A stretch of DNA of 64,000 bases from Culex pipiens pallens (GCF_016801865.2 NC_068939.1:87267881-87331880); one strand, 5' to 3'. Positions 47,000 through 59,211 are shown, counted from the stretch's first letter. Program-made: numbers and translations. Notes: a model not told the origin generated them from the letters alone.

Positions 47000-49900
47000 C
47001 ATTGGCTACTATGAATGTTATGTAATGTTGTTGTGACTCAGCTCTTCCACTAAGTTTGCAAATCATCTAAAAATTTCCAATTGATTTTATTTCTGAAAAC
47101 CTGTGTTGAATTTGCGTCTCAAAATAAAAACAAATTACCAAATAATAAAAATCTCAAAGTTTCTCATATTTGCTTCACTAATTTTTAGCATAGTTTTAAT
47201 TAAAAGGGAAAATGGAAAAACTTTTAATGAAATTTGTATTTGCAATACTTTTTTAATAATCTATATCTCTGGAGCTAAAAAGAAACCAGGATTCGATATC
47301 AATATTATAAATAAAAAACAATTTCAGAACATAAACATTCAAAACAACTCCTCTATTGGCACAACAACAACCCAAACCCATCAAAGCGCCATTTAGCATG
47401 TACTTTGCATGTTAGTCTCTGGATATATGTGTACATTTTTAAACTCATCCTAGCGCACGTCGTACATCTCTAGGTCGCAGACGCCATCTGTTTCTACAAG
47501 CCAAACATCTCGGACGCACACACACCCACAGGTTGCGTTCGGTTTGGTCTTGGCTGCAGCCACGCCGCGCTCTGCGAATAGGCCGTTTTGCTGTCTAATT
47601 AGATCAAGATCAGGTGCTATTTTTAATCACACCTCAACTATTTCACTCCCTTCAAGAGACTTGCCATTGTAAACTGTCAAGCGACGCCATGATGTATGTG
47701 TGTGTTTGTTCAAAAACATCGCACGCATTCTTTGGGGACACTTTTTTGTTTTGAGAATGTATAAAAATACGAATTTTTAAAAATATGCCTCTCTGCATTC
47801 TTGTTGGGGTCAAACATTTTGACTGGGCCTATTTAACAATCAATTTGACATTTAGAAATTTAATGATAACCTTGAACAATAAGCTCTGAATTTGAGATTA
47901 GGAAAAGAAAAACATCATTTCAAAAAGGTAGATGCACCCCAATGAAATGTTAATCTCCATTCGACTCCCATCGGAGGTCACATGACCGTTGTGACCAACC
48001 ATGTTGCGTCTCCACTCCACCAAGCTTCTGTCAAACACTTGTTGGTTGATTCAGCCTTGATTCATTTCTTGTCGACGTCGTCTTCTCTAGGTGGACTATT
48101 TATGTCTGAGGATTGATCACTTCTTTTTCACGATCGCATGTTATAATTAACTTTGCTGTAGTTTTTTTGCGTGGTTGAAGTCGTATTTTTGAATCCGACC
48201 ATTTTCCTCAATTTTCACGAAGACAAAAGTCTTTTCACTTTTTGTTCGTTCGCTCAATAGAAGTGGTTCATCAGCACATGGCAATTTCAGCGGCAGTTTT
48301 ATTTGCATAAAGTATCAAAACGACCCAGCAGGGGTGTGTTTATCGAAGAGGCTGGTGAGGAGCGATGATGACTTGAGCGAGTGTCTCTTTCAGCGCGTAC
48401 GAACTTCAAGATCGGACGATTTGGTGAGGCAAATTGGCGCGAGAATTCACTTTGAGGAACGCTTTTTTGCGGTTTGGGCTAGCTTTATGTGAGGATAATT
48501 TGTTTAAACTTGAAATTCCTACGAGATGATTGTGTAACACTTGCGTGTATGTGTGAGCTGGTGTGAGATGAAGGGAGGAATTGAGAAGTGGAAGTTCAAG
48601 CTTGAACGTCTGTAATTTAATATCGGAAGATAATTAATATCGATTCGTTACAGGTTTGCACTGAATCATCCATTTAATTTGACCTTTATTAATATTGAAG
48701 AAAATCCAAGTTAACCGTTTTTATCTAAAGTTTAATATTTATATTTTTTACCATTAGCGAAAGCTTTTTTATCAATAATCTCCACACAAAGAGTTAAAGT
48801 CTTTAAGCGATCGATTAGATTATAAACGACTGATCGGTTAAATGAAAATTCATGGAATCCATTTCAAGATTTTCGGGGGAAATTTTAATCTCACAAATAC
48901 ATTCGTCAAGAAAAAAAATAGCAATATGATTTACGAAAATATTTTTTTAATCTTTGTTGTTATTTGAGGAAATCAGGAGATACCAACTTTATTGAGTTTA
49001 AATACGTCATATTTTCTTCAATTAAAAAGTTCCCTTTGGAAGAATGAAATTTTAAATTATTTCCATCGCAGGTGAAATATCAGTATCAAGTCAAAGCAAA
49101 TTATCGATTCGTACGCGAAATTCTTATCTCTCTTCCTACTGAGTCATAAAAACATTCCGATAAGCTCAAACGTCACCCTGTCTGATAGAAGACTCCCCTC
49201 CTATCAAACAACCCAAAATCAACAATCAAAAAAAACTGTTCGTCGAGGTAGGTGTCCGTCTATCCATAATTTACTTAAGTGTCAACAAAAGTAAACAACA
49301 ACAAAACCGCACACATACACTAGCGAGGTGACATCACAATGTTTGCAAAAGCCATTTGCGCGATCACTTCGAGCTCAGGGACAGAGAAAGTGTTATTGGA
49401 TTGCTCGTTTTAGCTGTTTTTTCACACATTACCCATAAATGAACTGAAAAATGACACAAATGACAGCGCATTTGCATTTGGAATGGCGGTGCCAAGAATT
49501 TTACGTGCATTTTAAGAATTGTGCTCGCACCCAAAGTGATCTCATTTTGCACAAGCCTGGAAGTGTTACACACTGCTGCTGCGTTGATGGATTTAAGCTA
49601 ACTGGGTGGGTAAACAAAACAGCTGAACTTGGTGAATGAAAGTCAGTGTGCAATTTATCAAATCACTCTCACACACTGGAACGAGTGATAAGGGAAGTAA
49701 CTGCGAAGGTTAGTCCAACTACTGATAAGGTGGCTTGGTTTTGCTTTGTCTTGTTTAAACATAATTTGAATTTTATTGCATTGAGTCTATCAAACTAAAC
49801 ACAAAATTCACTTAACGACCAAGAGATCCTGAATATCTCACTCATTCTCTCAATCGCGATTCAAATTGACAAGAAAGCGTTTGTGAGTCAAACATATTCA

Positions 49901-50860
49901 GCGATTGATCATTAGTGAGTAACGAATCGTTTGCTAGTGGCACTCACCAATGAGTTGCACACTCGTGATTCAACATTACATGACTATGAGTGAAATAAAA
50001 GAAATGAATGAGTGAAGATTGCTGTATTTTTTTGACGTTGAGAAGAATGAATGACTCTGATAAAAACATGAAACTGGAGCAGAAAAACAACTTTCGTGAA
50101 AAATCGCCCAACAGATGCACCGGCACAATAATCCCACCGTGAAATTCACGACGCACTTATCCAGAGCAATTTTGTGCGGTTTTCAGAAGATGAAAAAAAA
50201 TCATAAAATTCACCATCCATCGCCAAGAGTTACTTAATACCCTTGGTGACCCCGAAAAATACACGAAAAAAATAAAACAAAAATCACCACCCAAAGTCAG
50301 CCAACCCGAGTGAGTGGTACCGTGTGCCCCAGAGGAAATATTTATATTTTCAACAAAAAAGTGTAGTCCCGCTCGAGCGGCTCCAAAACATTTCGTGCCC
50401 AACTTGTACCGACGAGCTGGTCGGTGGCCGACAGTCGGCGCTAAAAATAGTTGCGCCACACTTGCGGGTTTGCGGCGGAAAATCGGAGCGAGAGAAAAGC
50501 TGAACCCGAGAGAGAGTGATGGGAAAATTCGTGAAGTTCACTCACACTGCTTTAGACAGAATGATTCTAGCACGTTTTTTGGGTTCGTGCAGAACATTAT
50601 TCATTTCGGGGGAAGACATTGAACGGCAGACGTCACCACCACCTGTCAAACAACGACAACTGTCAAATATGGAAACTAGGTTGAATGGAGTGTTATGTCT
50701 CAGCGAAACCTATGTACATAGTGCTATTTAAAAAAAAAGTGTTGAAAAAAGTACTTTGGAGGACATTTCGTGCTTTCTCAAATAAGGTTGATAAAAACTG
50801 AGATAATATTAAAAAATATATAATCAAGGTTTAAGCCAAATAATACCAATGATCAGAGAC
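47000..50860. other. Single-copy-looking, GC-mixed intron, candidate regulatory block
   Basis: AT-rich to about 47.4 kb, then the longest stretch in the window without recognised repeats. GC-richer patches at 47.4-48.5 and 50.1-50.65 kb contain MEF2-type sites (CTATTTTTAA at 47617-47626; see also 50441). No exon recognised. Confidence 0.35.
50441..50450 (+). promoter_or_regulatory. MEF2-type site CTAAAAATAG in a GC-rich island
   Basis: A perfect YTAWWWWTAR match between GGCG and TTGCGCC, in a 250-bp GC-rich island (about 50.30-50.56 kb) that also carries GAGAGAGAG (GAGA-factor-like). The GC context makes a chance match less likely than elsewhere in the window. It could belong to an alternative promoter or muscle enhancer of the PDZ gene. 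This is inference. Confidence 0.4.
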
Positions 50861-50869
50861 ATGATCTGA

Positions 50870-51480
50870 TCAATGATTTGAGAAAACATCTTTTATTCTG
50901 ATACAAGATTTACATAAGTGAGCTATCAGACAAGAAAACTGAGATAAGTTCAGAAACAAGAACAAAGACAAAACATTAGATAGAGTCTAGAACATGAGAA
51001 GATTTCTGAGACATGAATTGAGACTAGATCTGAAACAGGATTTGAGGCAAGAATTAAAAAATATTACACAAGATCTAAAACAAAATCTGGAACAAGTCAA
51101 AATCTCAGAGCAGTTCTGAGTAATAATCAAGACAAATTTTAAGACATTATTGGAAACAACATCTAAAATAAAATCTGAATATATTATACAATCCTAACGT
51201 AACATTTGAGACAATTTCTTTGTAACAAGATTTGACATAAGTTCTGAGAAATTACCTTAGACAAGATCTGAAATAGAACCTAAGTCAAGATTTGAAACAA
51301 AATATGGCGCAATAACTGGTACAACACTGGAGACAAGATCTGAGTAAAAATGTATGTACTGATTTGAGTGAATATCTGTGATTGGATCTGACAAGAGATT
51401 TGAGCTAAAATATGAAACATGACCTTAAGCTTAAGCCTAAGAACCTTATCTAAGATTAAATTCAAGATTAGTGAAAAGAT
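50870..51480. repeat. Highly degenerate ~12-bp tandem repeat (ACAAGATCTGAA-like)
   Basis: About 600 bp is made of variants of an approximately 12-bp word such as ACAAGATCTGAA, AACAAAATCTGG, GACAAGATCTGA and AACAGGATTTGA. Because 12 is a multiple of 3, frames stay open and give a repetitive minus-strand 'protein' (QIL/ILT repeats at 51280-51513). Not a gene. Confidence 0.7.
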
Positions 51481-51549
51481 CAAACGAAAGACCCCCGCAA
51501 ATTTGTAGGACAAATATGAGGCAATATGGAAGACAATATTTTTTTTGAG

Positions 51550-52150
51550 AACTTTTTAAATGAACAATTTTCCACCAAAACCGGAAATGGATTTTATTAA
51601 TATTTTTTACATTTTGTGTCATCAATTATCACATCCAAGGCTCCATACAGCTGTCCATACAAAAATGGCACGTAAAGATGCACAATACACGAAAAAATGC
51701 CGATTGTTAAATAATCTTTTTTTTTGACCAAATTTTAATGTTCCAAAATCCGCAATACTTGAAACTTTATGATATGTTTTAGGGGATAAAAAACCACAAC
51801 TTTTGAGCCATAGAGAAATATAGAGAAAAATGTTGCCGATCCATGATATAAAAAATGATTTTTTTATGAAAAAATAAAAATTTTAGTCAAAAAAAATTAT
51901 GACTTTTGCTTTTAATGTAAAATCAAATTTTCAGTCGAAAAGTATTTTACAGATTTTTTGATAAAGTGCACCGTTATCAATACAAAGCCACATAAAGTTT
52001 ATTTTTTCTGAAAATGTCCGTTTTTCGATTTTTTTAAAATAGTTGATTGTCCATTCTTGAAAATATTTCAAAAAGTTCCGAAAATTTCCCATACAATTTC
52101 CTAAGAGACATTGAAGCTTGGACCTAAAAAGCAATCCACTTCAACGACCC
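51550..52150 (+). repeat. Dispersed repeat family A, with uninterrupted target site
   Basis: Contains CTGTCCATACAAAAATGGCA at 51651-51670, the empty counterpart of the hAT target at 44021/45663, and the TGATATGTTTTAGGGG block shared with about 45843. Confidence 0.5.
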
Positions 52151-52189
52151 TCGGATGTTTCTGCTCATTTCTAGGCGTCCGAAGGATGC

Positions 52190-52570
52190 ATTCTTTTCAA
52201 CATGACCAGTGCTTTGAAAATAAATTAGTTAAAAAAAAATATTTCTGTATTTTTTTTATTCTTTCAAACGTGACTAGTTGATTAGACTATTTATGAAATG
52301 ATTTTATTCATCTCTGAGAGTTTTTGTATTCTTTTCATCATGACCAGTTTTTTTTAAATTAATTGTATTTGCATTGTTTAAAAAAAACAGTCCTTTGAAA
52401 ATAATTTGTTAAAAAAATCTGTTAGTTTTTAATTCTTTTCAAACATTACCAATTCTTCAAATAAAAATTGAAATAAAGTTTTATATGCTTTTAATTACGA
52501 GCCAGGTTTAGAAAATCAATTGTTGTCAATTGCAGATTCTTTGGTTTATTTCTTTTAATTAGAACAGTTC
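52190..52570. repeat. Degenerate repeat with CATTCTTTNAAACATGA motif, locus 2
   Basis: Variants of ATTCTTTTCAACATGACCAG recur at about 52188, 52257, 52331 and 52434, each followed by a T/A-rich spacer, giving a loose period of roughly 70-100 bp. The same motif is repeated at 14477-14700. Confidence 0.5.
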
Positions 52571-52957
52571 AGCAGAACTCAACTAAAAGCTTTGATTATT
52601 AAATATTCAAAACAACCTATCCGTCATGGGTTTCCTATGCAGATAGGACCTTTTGAAAAAAATAATTGTGAAAAAGAAGGTTTTTTTTTGTATGAAAGGT
52701 TATACAAAATATCGGTTTTGAGGAAAATGTTCTCCGATAAATTTTCTACAAGCTGCTGTTTCTTTTGGGTGAAAAAAAATATGGCTCTTTTTGCGGAGTG
52801 ATTTTTGATTTTTTTTTCACTCAAAATTTCATTTTTTCTGTCAATTAAGAGCAATGCAATCTTTCATATTTTGCCTTAATTTCAAAACAAGCCATTAACT
52901 TAACCAAATACTAATAAGCTTTGATTTACTGTGGTCAAATCAATTATAGAGATATTA

Positions 52958-53111
52958 GGCTTCATCCATAAAGTACGTCATGCTAAAATCAGCCAAAATT
53001 TATCCCCCCTCCCCCCCTTAGTCACGCTTTCCCTATACTTATAACACGCAATGTCACACTTTCTCAGACCCCCCTCCCCCCTAGAGCGTGACATACTTTA
53101 TGGATGACGCC
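52958..53111. mobile_element. 154-bp PIF/Harbinger-like MITE (CATCCATAAAGTACG family)
   Basis: Ends GGCTTCATCCATAAAGTACG and GGCGTCATCCATAAAGTATG (reverse complement of the right), flanked by TTA (52955-52957, 53112-53114). C-rich tracts flank the core. A longer relative is at 57858-58852. Confidence 0.85.
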
Positions 53112-53114
53112 TTA

Positions 53115-55500
53115 CTAAACATCATCAATTAGCCCCAGTGACGCACCACAACACTGACCTTGGCAGTGTAAGGCAGCTGCCCCAGTGATCCACAGTATCA
53201 AATTTCTACGAAAAACAGAACCTCGCCTAGGTTGTATTGTCACCACACACAAACAAGCTTCATTATCAGGGGCCCGAAAAACGAGCTGACCACAAAGGCT
53301 TCACACCAACCAAACCGGACCGTTCCCTGAGCTCCCGATGCGAAACGACTTCATGGCATAATCAATTGATCATCGGTGGCAAGTTTCCAGCAGGTCTTCG
53401 CTGCGAGTGGGTGTTTACACAGTTGTTGCCCCAAGCCGATTAGAGGCTATAAATTCTGCACACACGGGGCTCCTCTCCAGCCCACAAGGTGATAGTACTA
53501 GAGCGTTCTCACTTTCGTACACCGTCGAACGAGGCAGGAGCACCAGTTTCGATTTCTATTCAGAACGAATCTACGATCTTCCGTGGGGCGCGATCGCCGT
53601 TCAACCCGCGAGACGGGGCGGGACCAGGACAAGTTCTGCATGGCGACGATGATCAGGAAGACGACGACTTGTTCTAGTAGATATTTGCGTATCATGAAGG
53701 AAGGGGGGTTCGTCCTCAAGCCTTTGGTGTTTGATCGCGAAGGCTGCTGAAACAGTGGTATTCAAGCAAACCTCTTCCCTAAACGCTAAAAAGAGATTTC
53801 AAAACTTGGTTGACAACCACTGGACTCCTGAAGCGAATCCTGCTTCTTCTGGCCGTACAACAGTGATCGGGGATGAACCACGAAGAATCAGGTTCAGCAA
53901 AGTCACCCAGCAGAGCGCGCCCAGAAAGAATCGCGTATTTTTTACGATCGCGTCGCCGGCTGAACTCATTAAACTGGTTCTGGCTGGACAATCCTATAAC
54001 CGTCCTTCCCAACCCCTCCACCTGACCTGCTCGATTCCAGACCAGAGGGGGACCACGTGCCCCACGAGAGTTCACTTTTTGCCCAAACACGCAAAAGCAG
54101 TGACCAGCAGCGGAGCTGCTAACATACATTTTTTAAGGCACTACAGTGAGGCTTCTATTTACGCGCAGAAGTTTGATCAGTTCTTCAAATTAAATTTCAT
54201 AAGACTTTATCTATACTTGATATTTAGCCAAGAATACAACTTTTGAGATACATTTAAAATCCTTATACTTTCACAAAACAACAACTTTAGACGGACTTCA
54301 AGTCTAAAAAGAAGTCCCATTGTTACTCTGTGCACTGTAACTGCAGGAGTTCGTTGAAGATCACGCGGAAAGACGCGGCAGCGGCGGCGGGTCAGCCGTT
54401 CTGGTTCTGGTTTGCATCTGCAATCGGCGCGCGCGAGGTTCTGAAATTCGCAACGTTCTGTGAATTAGCAATTCAGCTCGCCGCTGATCAACGCTGATGG
54501 GGTCGGGAGGACGTGGAGTTGATCAGGGAGTTTGAGGAGGACTTGCAAACGAAAAAAAAAAGTTTATTCACCTTCGCGCCAGTTGAGAATCGGAGCCGAA
54601 GGTGCCAGCCAGAGCCGTTGAAGCAACGGTTTCGATACGGTAGGCTTTGCGGGCTTTTCAGGACTGAGGCATAGAAATTTGCTTAGAGTTTCAAATAAAT
54701 TGAATTTTACAGACGTGGGTTATTGAAACATGCAAAATTAATCAAAAATTGCATTGTTCTTTTTTCGAATGTTAGACTTTTTATGGTATAGATTTTCCTC
54801 AAGATTTAATTTCGATTAAGAATTTCGAATTATTTTTTCGAGATTTTTAATTTTTTATTTTTAGTTTTGCATGAAAGTTATACATGCATTCCCTATGTGA
54901 GAATGCCATTTTGCATAATTAATTAGTTTTTGATGACAAAGCTCTAAACAAATTTTCGGGCAGGTCATACAAAATGAGCGAAGATCTGAATCTTGAGAAA
55001 GGATTTCCCCTTTTTTGATTTGTTTCTAGGAGTTACAAAAGGCATCTTATAATCAAATTTGTAATCGAACACGACCTATATATATAGGCGTAACATTCAC
55101 GTAACATTTGTGGCAATTTAAAAATACTTCATGATGAGAAACACCCGTTCAAGAATATTTCTGAAAAGCTTAGAAATTTTTTTTTCAATATTGTAGTTTT
55201 CAAAGTAGAAAAGCTTAGACATTTTTTTTTCAATATCGTAGTTTTCAAAGATAAGGCCTTTTTAATTTGTCAACAATGAGATTTTTCAGTGTTACCAAAT
55301 TATTCATTTTCAATTCAAAATCAAACTTTTGTTTAATGTTATGCTTTTTTCTTTGAAAATATCTTCATATTTTTAGAATCAAGAGTAACCTTTCAAATGA
55401 GCCGAAAACACTTATATTGGTGATTTACTATTGTAGAGCTTCGTTTCGAAATTATTTCTATAGAAAAAGCAGAATATGACAAACCACTTTGTTTTAAACT
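53115..55500. other. Single-copy-looking, GC-mixed then AT-rich, no gene recognised
   Basis: GC-mixed to about 54.65 kb. It holds the longest reading frame in the window (171 codons, 53731-54246, plus). That frame shows no domain, ends in AT-rich sequence and overlaps an equally open minus-strand frame, so I do not call it. AT-rich after 54.7 kb. Confidence 0.3.
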
Positions 55501-55927
55501 TTTCACATATTGCAAGCTTAAAAATGAGAGCTAACTACCCGAGAATGGGAATAGCAAGGGAAATGTGTAATAATACCTTTCTCTGGTATCAATACCAAAT
55601 TTTGGTATTCCTAGACCCTTTAAAATTTGTCTTAAGGATTATGCAAGAGCAAAATTTGGTATCATACCAATTTCAGATATTGTTTTGATATTGCAAAATT
55701 GCAGGATTTGTCAATAGTCGGACACCACATTTTGGTATTCATTTGGTATTACAGTATTTTATCAAAATCCTCTGAAACTATGGGAAAATTTTGACCAATT
55801 TTGATAAAATAATTAATTTTGCGCTAAAATGATGTCTCAAAGTGAATGCTTTTATTGAAAACCGGAAAATTCTAACTTGATTTTAAACATTTTTGATATA
55901 CCCCCTAAAGAAATGACTTGAAATTGT

Positions 55928-56399
55928 AGCGGACAACCCAGCGATCCCTCCTGGATGGGGGCGATCGTTCGCCAGCGTGGTCGCTGCCGGTAGTGGCGAT
56001 GCGGCCCAACAAGAAGTAACCGGGGAAGATCTCTTCACCTTGCCGGAGTTTTTTTCTCTAGCGGGTGAGATGATAACGCGGTTCCGGACCTGCCGTAACA
56101 AGGCGGAGCAATTTCTGGCCCTCGGGGAGCTAATGATTAAGCACATCTACAATAGATAAAAAAAACTGTGATCTAGATATAAGCTTTCTCTTCCTCTATA
56201 CCCTTTCCTTTGCAACTTCTGTAAGTTTTTTTTTATAGTTTTTTCTTACTCTTGCTAGTGCCTTAGTTAAAGAAATAATTGTTCCTAAATGGATTATGAT
56301 GCAACACACAGCTGTAAGGAACTCCAAAACTCTGTTATGCACTTCAAAATAACTCATTGTATCTTGATTATTCACCAATAAAACCGAATTGAATTGAAT
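55928..56399 (+). mobile_element. 5'-truncated non-LTR retrotransposon tail
   Basis: Flanked by an exact 14-bp duplication, TGACTTGAAATTGT (55914-55927 and 56400-56413). It contains a reading-frame tail (55929-56158), a 3' UTR, an AATAAA-type signal near 56379 and a terminal GAATT/TTGAA microrepeat. The uninterrupted target is visible in the other copy of the host element (minus strand, about 63459-63472 and 63675-63688). Confidence 0.85.
55929..56158 (+). pseudogene. LINE reading-frame remnant, probably ORF1 C-terminus
   Basis: An open frame with no start enters from the truncation point and ends at TAA 56156-56158. Visible text includes SFASVVAAGSGDAAQQ, EDLFTLPEFFSLAGEM and FRTCRNKAEQFLALGELMIK. 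A SYASV-like linker followed by a helical FxxCxxKxxQ..L.EL..KY/HIY tail recalls the C-terminus of Jockey-type ORF1 (Gag-like) proteins. I see no reverse transcriptase motif. The assignment rests on memory of the family and is uncertain. Confidence 0.5.
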
Positions 56400-56902
56400 T
56401 GACTTGAAATTGTGAAAAATTTTCTAAGTCAGGATGGCACATTTTGGTATTATTTTGGTATTAAAGTGTTTTATCAAATTCCTCTGAAACTATAGGAAAT
56501 TTTTGAAAAATAATTAATTTAGCGCTTAAATGACTTGAAACCCAAAAATGTTAAAGCTGATTTTCATTTTTTTATATACCCACTAAGATTTTTTTTTAAA
56601 TCTTTGAAACTTCTCTAAGTCGGGATAACCATTTACTTTAAAAAACGAGTCAATCGACAGATTATTGAATTTTGGTGAATTTCAATCCAATTTCATTTTA
56701 ATAACACTTATTTTTCAATCTTGTTATTTTTCAGCAGCTTCAAGAACTTCAAGCACAAGCCGTTCATCAATGACAAATGTATTCGATGTGGTGAAGAATA
56801 TCACTAAAATCAACATGGAATCATAAGGTGAGTAGATTTGGCTGTTGCATATGGATCATTTCCTTTTTTTCACTAACTGCAACTGCTGCACTAAAAAATG
56901 AC

Positions 56903-57232
56903 ATGAAAATTCCAAATTTTGGTATTACTTTGGCAAATACCAGCGACCAAAATGTGCCCTTGGTTGCCCAGTAATAGATGGTAAAATACCATGAAATCAT
57001 ACCAAAATCATGTATGTGGAAGACCAGAGGAATACCAAAATCTGATTTTCCAATGGCGTGGGAATACCTAAGAATAAAACCATGGTAATACAAAGTTTTG
57101 GTATTCAAGCCACATACAAGACTTTGGTATGATTTTATGGTATTTTACCATATATTACTGGGCAACCAAGGGCACATTTAAGTCCCTGTTATTTGCCAAA
57201 GTAATACCAAAATTTGGTATTCCCGTGTTATT
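56903..57232. repeat. Inverted arms at the end of the left large element
   Basis: The left arm (AAATTTTGGTATTACTTTGG, ACCAAAATGTGCCCTTGGTT, GCCCAGTAATAGATGGTAAA) is mirrored by the right arm (TTTTACCATATATTACTGGG, CAACCAAGGGCACATTTAAG, AGTAATACCAAAATTTGGTA). The arms are about 130-150 bp, separated by about 55 bp that is itself rich in TTTTGGTATT. The counterpart in the right copy spans about 62400-62835. Confidence 0.75.
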
Positions 57233-57473
57233 TACCTCTGCTTGGGAATATGACACTGAGAAAAACTGATTTTTCACAACATGTCAGCATTAAGAGGTTG
57301 TATCTCAGCAGTACGATCAACAAAGTCAAAAAAAGAGAAATGTAAAAAATGTGATAACAACTCCTAGGAATGAATAAAATCATATTTTTGCAATTCCGTC
57401 GTGAAACTACTTATTTTTCCTGTCAATCTTGAACGACGAAATAGCCTACTTTTCTGTACCAAAAATAACAGAA

Positions 57474-57585
57474 TCGAATAGTAACACTTTTCAAAATAAA
57501 TGCTGAAAAGTTCTACTTTTCAGCACTGAAATGGGTGCTGAAAAGTTGAACTTTTCAGCACTTGTTTCGAAAAGTAACACTTTTC
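57474..57585. repeat. TGAAAAGT palindromic repeat, best copy
   Basis: AGTAACACTTTTC ... TGCTGAAAAGTTCTACTTTT, CAGCACTGAAATGGGTGCTG, then AAAAGTTGAACTTTTCAGCA and GAAAAGTAACACTTTTC. Several nested perfect palindromes result. Eroded relatives are at 640 and 14246. Confidence 0.7.
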
Positions 57586-57692
57586 AAAAAAAAATTGATG
57601 TAAACGATTTATTGACAAAATACATGAAAATTTGACTTAAAATTGCACTCAATGGGTGTTTTTCGGAATTGCAAAAAATGTTGTATGGAACT

Positions 57693-57800
57693 CGTTGCAA
57701 AACTTGATTTTTTCAGCACTAGTCGTATTTATCCAACTCGGTGAACCTCGTTGGATAAATGTACGACTCGTGCTGAAAAAATCCTCTTTTTGCAACTTGT
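57693..57800. repeat. Inverted repeat around GTATTTATCCAAC
   Basis: GCAAAACTTGATTTTTTCAG and CAGCACTAGTCGTATTTATC are mirrored by GGATAAATGTACGACTCGTG and CTGAAAAAATCCTCTTTTTGC. Arms are about 48 bp. A small fold-back element or hairpin; class unknown. Confidence 0.65.
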
Positions 57801-57857
57801 TGCATAAACTACTATTTTAACACTCCATAGAACTGGTAATGTTTATAAATCTCCTAT

Positions 57858-58852
57858 GGCGTCATCCATAAAGTACGTCACGCTCTAGGGGGGGAGGGGG
57901 GGTTGTCGCAAGCGTGACAAAGTGTGACAAGGGGGGGAGGGGGGGTTCGTGAGACTGTGACGTCACGCAAGACTTTTTTTTTGAATAATGAAAATTTATT
58001 CTTAAACTATATTTAAAAAGAAGTTTAATGTTTGATAAAAATTACTCATAAATGAAATAAAATACAAGGCATTAAGGTGAAGCCGTTGAACATTTTTGTA
58101 GAAAATTAATCATCACTATAAAATATTGTATATTAAATTCAATTTAACGAATTTCAGCACCAAAAGGAATCAGCATGTGTCGGTTGTTGCCTTCTTGAAG
58201 CCACTGAAGGAATTTTTGATCTAAATTAATTGTACTTCAAAAATTATATAATTTTGTGGCACAGTCATTGTCGTCCTAGTTGGCAATCATTGATTAATGA
58301 CGATTTCCATAACTTAACAAGGAATGGGATAATCGTTACCAAAAGGAATCAGCATGTGTAGGGCACTCTTCTAAACAACTTGTTAAAGGAATTTTGTCAA
58401 AATATTGAAAGCGACGCAAAATTTATATCTTTGAAGGAAAAATCATGACAAGGATGGAAGTCTTCACGTTAAGAAAAAGAGTTTTTGATAATAGATTTAA
58501 TTTGCTTAAATCATAATATTTAAAAATCAAATTAAAAAAAATCCAAACACAACCTTTAAAAATAAAAAAAAACTTCCTCGATTGAACTCCGAATTGAATA
58601 ATAATTCTACATATATAAATCGTCAAATTTTCAAAACAACCTATGAGTAATGGGCTTCCTATGCAGAAAGGACCTTTTGAAAATTTAATAAAGATTGTAC
58701 AAAAAGTCATGATGGGGAGGGGGGGGGGGTCCAACAAATCGTGACGTACTTTTCAAGGGGAGGTCGGAACCAGCGTGACAAAGTGTGACATAGGGGGGAG
58801 GGGGGGGTTAATTTTGGCCGATTTTAGCGTGACATACTTTATGGATGACGCC
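57858..58852. mobile_element. 995-bp PIF/Harbinger-like element (CATCCATAAAGTACG family)
   Basis: Ends GGCGTCATCCATAAAGTACG and GGCGTCATCCATAAAGTATG (reverse complement of the right), flanked by TAT (57855-57857, 58853-58855). G-rich blocks and GCGTGACAAAGTGTGACA occur inside both ends. The 750-bp AT-rich middle has no transposase. About 45 bp of it (about 58630-58685) resemble 52605-52660, including CCTATGCAGAAAGGACC. Confidence 0.82.
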
Positions 58853-59211
58853 TATTTTTTGTTTGTTGTGAAACCAACTTTTTTTCATTACTCAACTTCT
58901 TGTTAAACTCATCATTGTTATTTAGTAAAGTGTAGACAAATGTCCAAGTAAAGACTTTTGTGTAGTTTCATGTTTCGTAATAAACAAGAACAATAATTTG
59001 TATTTAATAACTGTTACATGATTTAAAATCTGAGAATGTCCTTAAACCGCTTCATAACAAAATACCATCAACGTTTTCCCCGATATCGTATCGTGCCACA
59101 GGACAAAGACCTTGCGCCTTAATCGGCAGCCAGATCCCCTCTAGCGGAAAGGGGAGAAGCGCGCGACGTCGTTCAACCTTAACTTGTACGCCGAGGAGCT
59201 TTAATTCTCAC

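Larger units (their letters stand above)
55510..57240. mobile_element. Unclassified large element (TACCAAAATTTGGTA type), left copy
   Basis: Read on the plus strand it is the reverse complement of the copy at 62393-64000. It starts with ACCAAATTTTGGTATTCCTA-like sequence. It then has repeated units containing TTTTATCAAATTCCTCTGAA and AAACATTTTTGATATACCCC, and ends with two inverted arms (about 56905-57030 and 57085-57232) and GTTATTTACCTCTGCTTGGG. It is interrupted by a LINE tail at 55928-56399. There is no transposase frame. Confidence 0.65.

Noticed and set aside
51280..51513. Hydrophobic 77-aa minus-strand frame with internal repeats
   Set aside because: It arises from the ~12-bp degenerate repeat, whose period is a multiple of three.
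53731..54246. Longest open frame, 171 aa, plus strand
   Set aside because: No domain or motif recognised, an overlapping minus-strand frame is equally open, the C-terminus runs into AT-rich low-complexity sequence, and there are no splice or promoter signals.
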